Assembly (NCBI GenBank): GCA_039795615.1 | Contig: JBDKLO010000093.1 | Span: 1-10,509 of the forward strand | Source of the DNA: UBA6136 sp039795615 | GTDB taxonomy: Bacteria; Pseudomonadota; Gammaproteobacteria; Methylococcales; Methylococcaceae | DNA: 10,509 nucleotides | Direction: 5' to 3' | Shown: piece by piece, positions 6,467 through 10,509 of the stretch | Layout of the letters: every line of letters begins with the position of its first letter | Position numbering within the stretch: position 1 is the stretch's first letter | The notes under the pieces: model-generated | The model's database searches: none | What the model was told of the DNA's origin: nothing | Seen by the model: only the letters and a program-made list of their open reading frames with translations | Program-made: the position numbers and the translations under genes

Positions 6467-7327
6467 TTAGTTCGCCGGTTGATAGATGGGGTGATGTAAG
6501 CCGGTATGCGCCAGACGAATGGGCGGTTTGGCTTTGGTCACGCTGAAGATTTCGCGGGTGATTTCTTCATACAAATCCGTCGTCCATTGCGGAAGACTGG
6601 GATGGCTCGTATCCAAAGGTCTCAGCCTCGGGTCGCTGGGCGAAATGATGACGCGGATGTTTTCGGTCCCGACTTGGGCCGAAAGGACGAACAGTTCTTC
6701 AATGGCGGCATCGCCCATGGCAAGACAGCCTGCTGAGACGGCCTTGCCGTGGATGAAGATGTCACCCCCAAGATCATTGCGGCCATCATCGATCGCATGA
6801 TCCCGATCGAATTGGTTCGGATAATCCACCTTCATTGAAAGGTGATAGTTGCTGTTCGGATTGAGTCTTGAGATGTGATAGATCCCTTCAGGGACTTGGC
6901 GATCGCCCTGTTTGAGCTTGGGGCCCCGCATTCCGCTGGCGGCCCTGATGCCATAGGGTTTGACCAGTTTGAAGGGGCCGCCATTACGGGCCCAAAGTTC
7001 CAGTTTTTTCTCATCCTTGATGGCAATCAGGACAATCTCGTTGGGTGGATAGGCAACACCGGCCTTTTTGAACCAAGGTTCGAGTTGCCCGATCGCGGAG
7101 GGGGCAAAGGCGTTCAGGACATCATCGACTGTCCGGGATGATTTAGGGAATCGAATGCCCGACGAAACCGAGGTATCCATCGGGATGTCGAGGTATCTTT
7201 TCGCCTTATTGGCTTTTGACGATTTGCTGGGTTTTGATGCGATCGTCTCGGTTTGTGGCTGCGTCGCACAGCCAGGGAGTAGGGATAGGCTCAGGGCCAG
7301 CCAAAAAATTCTCTTGCCGTACAGCAT
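6467..7327 (-). CDS. YkuD-family L,D-transpeptidase (YafK/DpaA-like), predicted lipoprotein
   Basis: A 286-residue protein. The N-terminus (residues 1-20) is a lipoprotein-like signal: KR, a hydrophobic core, then LLPGC with Cys20. Pro at -2 is unusual. A basic, Ser/Lys-rich linker (~30-45) follows. The catalytic YkuD signature HGKAVSAGC is at 193-201, giving His193 and nucleophile Cys201. Preceding elements fit the fold: LIAIKDEKKLELW (100-112), PYGI, and GIYHISRLNPNSNYHLSM (148-165). The overall pattern resembles the YafK (LdtF/DpaA) branch, which in E. coli acts on murein, including cleavage of the Braun lipoprotein-peptidoglycan link, rather than LysM-containing transpeptidases. The precise reaction here is inferred. 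It acts in the periplasm, possibly tethered to a membrane. No strong Shine-Dalgarno sequence precedes ATG 7327. Hairpins lie on both sides, so it is probably monocistronic. Confidence 0.85.
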   Translation of the reverse strand: MLYGKRIFWLALSLSLLPGCATQPQTETIASKPSKSSKANKAKRYLDIPMDTSVSSGIRFPKSSRTVDDVLNAFAPSAIGQLEPWFKKAGVAYPPNEIVLIAIKDEKKLELWARNGGPFKLVKPYGIRAASGMRGPKLKQGDRQVPEGIYHISRLNPNSNYHLSMKVDYPNQFDRDHAIDDGRNDLGGDIFIHGKAVSAGCLAMGDAAIEELFVLSAQVGTENIRVIISPSDPRLRPLDTSHPSLPQWTTDLYEEITREIFSVTKAKPPIRLAHTGLHHPIYQPAN

Positions 7328-7379
7328 GCGTCGGGGAGATCTCTCGAGTAGTAAATGGAATTTTGGGCTTTTAGAGCAT

Positions 7380-7403
7380 GGGGAGTGGCTCGAGGCACTC
7401 CCC
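7380..7403. terminator. Hairpin after ispG
   Basis: GGGGAGTG (7380-7387) and CACTCCCC (7396-7403) form a perfect 8-bp stem around an 8-nt loop, 14 nt beyond the ispG stop on the reverse strand. In that direction the trailing sequence has no T-run. On the forward strand TGATTTT follows, but no forward gene ends here. Confidence 0.5.
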
Positions 7404-7417
7404 TGATTTTGGGCTCT

Positions 7418-8656
7418 CTATGCTTTGCGGCCGTAATGGCTGTCGATGTATTTTTCGACCAGAGTCTGAAATTCTTCAGCAATGTGGTCGCCCTTCAAGG
7501 TCACGGTTTTGACGCCGTCCTCGTAGACCGGTGCGACGGGATCCTCACCGGTTCCCGGAAGGCTGATACCGATGTTGGAGTGCTTGCTCTCGCCAGGGCC
7601 ATTCACCACGCAGCCCATGACGGCGACCTGCATGTCTTCGACGCCCTGATAGGTTCTTTTCCATTCCGGCATCTTGTGACGGATATGGCTTTGAATGTCC
7701 TGAGCCAGCTGCTGGAAATAGGTGCTGGTGGTTCGGCCACAGCCTGGGCACGCGGTCACCAACGGCAGGAATGAGCGGAAACCCATGGTTTGCAGGATTT
7801 CCTGAGCAACAATGACTTCCTGTGTCCGGTCATTGAGCAACGGTTCCGGAGTCAACGAAACGCGAATCGTGTCGCCGATGCCCTGCTGAAGCAGAACGGC
7901 CAGCGCCGCACTTGAGGAAACGATGCCCTTGGAGCCCATGCCGGCCTCGGTCAGCCCGAGGTGAAGAGCAAAGTCACAGCGTTCCGCCATCATCTGATAA
8001 ACCGCGATCAGTTCCTGGACGCGACTCAGTTTGCAGGAGATCACAATGCGTTCCTTGGGGAGCCCCAGTTCGATGGCCTTGTGCGCACTTTCCAGTGCGG
8101 AGGTGATGACTGCCTCACGCATCACGTTTTCAAGGGGGGCAGGGTCCGCCAGCGCAGCATTTTCATCCAGCAGGCGCGCAAGGACGGACTGGTCAAGGCT
8201 GCCCCAATTGACCCCGATGCGAACCGGCTTGTTGTACTGACATGCGAATTCGATCATCTGAGCAAACTGGGGATCGCGCTTTGAGCCGCGACCGACGTTG
8301 CCAGGATTGATGCGATATTTGGCGAGACTCTCGGCGCAGGCCGGGTATTTCTCCAGAAGGCGATGGCCATTGAAGTGAAAATCGCCAATGATCGGAACCG
8401 AGCAGCCTTTGGCTTCGAGCTTTTCCCGAATATAGGGGACGGCTTCGGCAGAGGCTTCGTTGTTGACGGTGACTCGAACGAGTTCGGAACCGGCGCGGGC
8501 CAGTTCATAAATCTGTTGAACGGTGCTCTCGACATCGGCTGTATCGGTATTGGTCATCGATTGGATGACAATGGGTGCGCCACCACCGATTTGGACATTG
8601 CCAACCTTGACGCCTACGGTTTTCTTGCGAGCAATCATCTTTTTTTGCACAGCCAT
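7418..8656 (-). CDS. ispG: 4-hydroxy-3-methylbut-2-en-1-yl diphosphate synthase (MEP pathway)
   Basis: A 412-residue protein (from the chosen start) that converts methylerythritol cyclodiphosphate to HMBPP, the penultimate step of the MEP isoprenoid pathway, using a [4Fe-4S] cluster in the cytoplasm. The N-terminal TIM-barrel domain begins with the typical VKVGNVQIGGGAPIVIQSMTNTDT region. The C-terminal domain carries the cluster cysteines: ACPGCGRT (Cys303 and Cys306) and GCVVNGPGE (Cys349), with the conserved acid Glu356. The frame is open up to 8770, but residues upstream of ATG 8656 do not resemble the family. ATG 8638 is an alternative start six codons later. Neither has a clear Shine-Dalgarno sequence. 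It lies 73 bp downstream of mtdA in the same direction and may be cotranscribed with it. No other MEP gene is in the window. Confidence 0.95.
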   Translation of the reverse strand: MAVQKKMIARKKTVGVKVGNVQIGGGAPIVIQSMTNTDTADVESTVQQIYELARAGSELVRVTVNNEASAEAVPYIREKLEAKGCSVPIIGDFHFNGHRLLEKYPACAESLAKYRINPGNVGRGSKRDPQFAQMIEFACQYNKPVRIGVNWGSLDQSVLARLLDENAALADPAPLENVMREAVITSALESAHKAIELGLPKERIVISCKLSRVQELIAVYQMMAERCDFALHLGLTEAGMGSKGIVSSSAALAVLLQQGIGDTIRVSLTPEPLLNDRTQEVIVAQEILQTMGFRSFLPLVTACPGCGRTTSTYFQQLAQDIQSHIRHKMPEWKRTYQGVEDMQVAVMGCVVNGPGESKHSNIGISLPGTGEDPVAPVYEDGVKTVTLKGDHIAEEFQTLVEKYIDSHYGRKA

Positions 8657-8729
8657 GGAGTGATTCAGAGGCCTAATTTTAACTCGAAACCCCCTCAAGG
8701 TGGGCTCGGTCGGCCTTGCATTTGAGGAA

Positions 8730-9590
8730 TCAGGCCATTTCCCGGGCGATATCGAAGATGGTCTCAGCATTCAACACTTGCGCATTACTCTCGAAGAGCT
8801 TGGCAATGCAGGCGCGATGCAGGGCAAGTTTGAGCGTGCCAAAGCCGATGGCGCCCCAAACCTTCTTGCCTGATCGGTCCGTGCCCCGGTCCATCATGTC
8901 AAGGCCGCCCAGACCCAGAGGTGGGGTGGCATTGGCATCAGCCACCAGTTCCAGGGTCGGATTGGAAATCCAATGCACTTCTTTGAGAAGTTCCACGCCG
9001 GTAGCGCCGGCAGCAACCAGGATTTGAGCGCCCTCAAGCGCTTTGGCCCGGTCTTCTGCCGTGGGGGCTTCAATGGGCGTGACCTCAATGCCAAAGCGAT
9101 CCCGCAAGTCCGACGCCGTTTTTTCTGCACGGAACTGCTGTCGGCTGGTCAAAATGATTTCGCTGGCGCCCGCTTTGGCCAGCATCAGGGCAGCACGCTG
9201 GCCTACGGGGCCCGTTCCTGCGAGCACCACGGCGCGTTTCCCGGTGATGGAGCCGCTGGTCATGAGTTTTGCAACACAGGCAGCGGCGGTCGTGTTGCTG
9301 CCATTACTGTCCAGCATGACTGAGACCCTGAAGTCGCCAAAAAAACGCTTTCTGACGGCGGCGAGGAGGGCTTCACCGGCCTCCATGTCGCTGCCACCGA
9401 CAAAGATAGCAGTGTTCTTTTTCTCTTTCGGGGGACGCGTGAAGATGGTGCCATCGACGAGTGCTCCGACGAGATCCGGAGTCAGGCCGCCATGTCCTAT
9501 GACATGGTCTGCGCCCCCGTCATACGCAACGACAGTGTCAAAGACAGAGGGATGAATGTCGGTATCGAATTGAAATAGAAGCTTTTTCAT
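8730..9590 (-). CDS. mtdA: NADP-dependent methylene-tetrahydrofolate/tetrahydromethanopterin dehydrogenase, MtdA type
   Basis: A 286-residue enzyme that interconverts methylene- and methenyl-tetrahydrofolate (and the H4MPT forms) with NADP in cytoplasmic C1 metabolism. The whole length follows Methylobacterium MtdA as I recall it: the N-terminus KKLLFQFDTD, SVFDTVVAYDGGADH (15-29), DSNGSNTTAA (94-103), Rossmann motif GTGPVG (125-130), SR (149-150) after the second strand where an NADP-binding basic residue is expected, and the C-terminal HRACIAKLFES. MtdB proteins, which are H4MPT-specific, start and run differently, so MtdA is preferred. This is supported by fchA, its folate-pathway partner, lying divergently 119 bp away. 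ATG 9590 is chosen because family members begin at this MKKLLFQ; an upstream TTG (9629) is less likely. No strong Shine-Dalgarno sequence is visible. Distinguishing MtdA from MtdB by sequence comparison would settle cofactor use. Confidence 0.83.
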   Translation of the reverse strand: MKKLLFQFDTDIHPSVFDTVVAYDGGADHVIGHGGLTPDLVGALVDGTIFTRPPKEKKNTAIFVGGSDMEAGEALLAAVRKRFFGDFRVSVMLDSNGSNTTAAACVAKLMTSGSITGKRAVVLAGTGPVGQRAALMLAKAGASEIILTSRQQFRAEKTASDLRDRFGIEVTPIEAPTAEDRAKALEGAQILVAAGATGVELLKEVHWISNPTLELVADANATPPLGLGGLDMMDRGTDRSGKKVWGAIGFGTLKLALHRACIAKLFESNAQVLNAETIFDIAREMA

Positions 9591-9709
9591 GTGGAAGTCT
9601 GGAGTGGGGTTGAAGTCCTTTGCTTGCAAGTTACCCCACGGGCAGGACGAGGTAAACCCTGAGCTTGCTTTATAATTAATCCTTCATTGTCGATCCTTTT
9701 GTACCCTTC
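9591..9709. promoter_or_regulatory. Shared divergent region of mtdA and fchA; candidate fchA -10 box
   Basis: These 119 bp must contain the promoters of both C1 genes. A perfect -10 hexamer TATAAT lies at 9671-9676 in the fchA direction, predicting a start near 9683 and a short leader of under 30 nt. The -35 position (around 9648) has no good match to TTGACA, so an activator may be needed. For mtdA only a weak pair (TTTACC, 17 bp, TAACTT on the reverse strand) can be proposed. Confidence 0.4.
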
Positions 9710-10339
9710 ATGAATATTGTTCACGACCAATCCGTTGAGTCCTTTTTGGACGCGCTGGCCAGCAAGTCCCCAACTCCAGGCGGCGGTAGCGCGGTGGCTG
9801 TGCTGGGAGCGATGGGCGCGGCGCTGGTTTCCATGGTGGCGAATCTGACCATTGGGAAAAAGAATTACGAAGCGGTTGAGGTGGAGATGGTCGATGCCCT
9901 GAAAGCGGCTGACCAACTTCGGGGTCGCATCCTTGCGCTGGTGGCGGCTGATATTTCAGCGTTTGATCAGGTCATGGCCGCCTATGGTCTTCCGAAGGAA
10001 ACGGACACCGAAAAGGCGTCACGAAGTGAGGCGATCCAGCTGGGGTTGAAGGCAGCCACGGAGGTGCCCTTGGCCTGTGCTGAACTGTGTCGGGAGGTTA
10101 TCCTTCTGAGCCGGTCCGTTGCAGAAAAGGGCAATCGCAATGTGATCAGCGATGCCGGTGTCGCGGTGCTCTCTGCGCATGCAGGTTTTCGAAGCGCGGT
10201 GCTCAATGTGCATGTGAATACCGGAACGATTCGTGATGCGGCATTTGTTGAGAATGCCCTGGCGCGGCTTGATGCCAGCGCTCAGGACCTCGATACCCTT
10301 GCCGAAACGACCTACGAAATCGTCAAGTCGAGGCTTTAA
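9710..10339 (+). CDS. fchA: Methenyl-tetrahydrofolate cyclohydrolase
   Basis: A 209-residue protein of the cyclodeaminase/cyclohydrolase (FTCD-C) family, close to the ~208 residues typical of FchA. It hydrolyses 5,10-methenyl-H4F to 10-formyl-H4F, or runs in reverse when formate is assimilated, in the cytoplasm. Visible family motifs are SPTPGGGSA (20-28), the folate-binding loop; DISAFD (81-86), with an acidic residue expected at the active site; and GNRNVISDAGVAVL (141-154). The next enzyme in the pathway, MtdA, is encoded divergently next door, supporting a methylotrophic or formate-assimilating role over histidine or purine catabolism. No Shine-Dalgarno sequence precedes ATG 9710, although a TATAAT box lies 34 nt upstream. 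A formimino-H4F cyclodeaminase, the related activity, is the main alternative but less likely in this context. Confidence 0.88.
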   Translation: MNIVHDQSVESFLDALASKSPTPGGGSAVAVLGAMGAALVSMVANLTIGKKNYEAVEVEMVDALKAADQLRGRILALVAADISAFDQVMAAYGLPKETDTEKASRSEAIQLGLKAATEVPLACAELCREVILLSRSVAEKGNRNVISDAGVAVLSAHAGFRSAVLNVHVNTGTIRDAAFVENALARLDASAQDLDTLAETTYEIVKSRL

Positions 10340-10361
10340 TCGGGAAATTTAGCTCTAGGGT

Positions 10362-10390
10362 TTGACGGTCGGTCCCAGAGTTGTTATGAT
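10362..10390 (+). promoter_or_regulatory. Sigma70-type promoter for tRNA-Pro
   Basis: TTGACG (10362-10367), a 17-bp spacer, then TATGAT (10385-10390). Each hexamer differs from consensus at one position and spacing is optimal. The predicted start is near 10397, giving a 5' leader of about 40 nt to be trimmed by RNase P. The promoter lies 22 bp after the fchA stop, so the tRNA can be expressed independently of fchA. Confidence 0.75.
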
Positions 10391-10436
10391 TCTCCGTCTT
10401 GATGGTTCGTCAAGCGACACTCAAGGCTTAGTCCTC

Positions 10437-10509
10437 CGGGGTATAGCGCAGTCTGGTAGCGCGTCTGCTTTGGGAGCAGAATGTCGGGGGTTCGAATCCC
10501 TCTACCCCG
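10437..10509 (+). tRNA. tRNA-Pro (anticodon UGG)
   Basis: A complete cloverleaf: acceptor stem CGGGGTA (10437-10443) pairing with TACCCCG (10503-10509); a D-arm with GCGC/GCGC stem around AGTCTGGTA; anticodon stem TCTGC/GCAGA around loop TTTGGGA, with anticodon TGG at 10471-10473; and a T-arm with loop TTCGAAT. The window ends exactly at the last acceptor-stem base, so the discriminator base and any encoded CCA lie outside. It reads proline codons, chiefly CCA and CCG and probably others by wobble. Confidence 0.95.

Noticed and set aside
9043..9555. 170-residue open frame on the plus strand
   Set aside because: It lies wholly antisense to mtdA, which has clear family motifs along its length. 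The plus-strand product is Ser/Arg/Pro-rich with no recognisable domain, typical of an antisense shadow in GC-rich DNA.
8730..9590. Assignment as MtdB (H4MPT-specific, NAD(P)-dependent)
   Set aside because: The N-terminal KKLLFQFDTD and the DSNGSNTTAA segment match MtdA as remembered, and fchA next door is a folate enzyme. MtdB remains the alternative if a phylogeny disagrees.
1..10509. CRISPR arrays, insertion sequences, phage or toxin-antitoxin genes
   Set aside because: No regularly spaced repeats, transposase motifs, terminal inverted repeats or small paired toxin-like genes were found on either strand.

Overview
The window looks like chromosomal core DNA from a Gram-negative, C1-metabolising bacterium, most likely a methylotrophic proteobacterium. 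The clues are a tetrahydrofolate-linked C1 module (an MtdA-type methylene-H4F/H4MPT dehydrogenase beside methenyl-H4F cyclohydrolase FchA), two proteins with lipobox-type signal peptides, a YkuD-fold murein L,D-transpeptidase, a membrane-bound c-type cytochrome-like protein and the MEP isoprenoid enzyme IspG. GC content by eye is moderately high and fairly even, and no gene looks foreign in base composition. Species-level placement cannot be made from the sequence alone.

Layout. 1-316 (-) is the N-terminal end of an ABC transporter permease/ATPase cut by the window edge. It diverges from 480-1754 (+), a MgtC/SapB-DUF4010 polytopic membrane protein. That gene converges on 1836-2486 (-), a lipoprotein with a Gly/His/Met-rich tail, and a GC-rich hairpin lies between them. 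A 239-bp divergent region carrying two palindromes separates the lipoprotein from 2726-3478 (+), a membrane protein with one CXXCH haem-binding motif. That gene converges, over a perfect 10-bp hairpin, on the TldD/TldE protease pair (4869-6344 and 3520-4872, both -), whose reading frames overlap by ATGA. Further along the minus strand come a lipoprotein L,D-transpeptidase (6467-7327), ispG (7418-8656) and mtdA (8730-9590). fchA (9710-10339, +) diverges from mtdA across 119 bp. A near-consensus sigma70 promoter then leads into a tRNA-Pro(UGG) gene that reaches the last base of the window.

How the genes work together. The clear functional links are TldD with TldE (a heteromeric protease) and MtdA with FchA (methylene-H4F to methenyl-H4F to formyl-H4F, and back). 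The other genes are individual housekeeping or envelope functions with no evident shared pathway. There are no mobile elements, CRISPR arrays, toxin-antitoxin pairs or defence genes. All intergenic gaps are below 300 bp. I found no convincing new system. The items most worth a second look are the cytochrome-like membrane protein, the Gly/His/Met-rich lipoprotein, the divergent mtdA/fchA arrangement, and the repeated use of strong hairpins without a U-tract just after stop codons.
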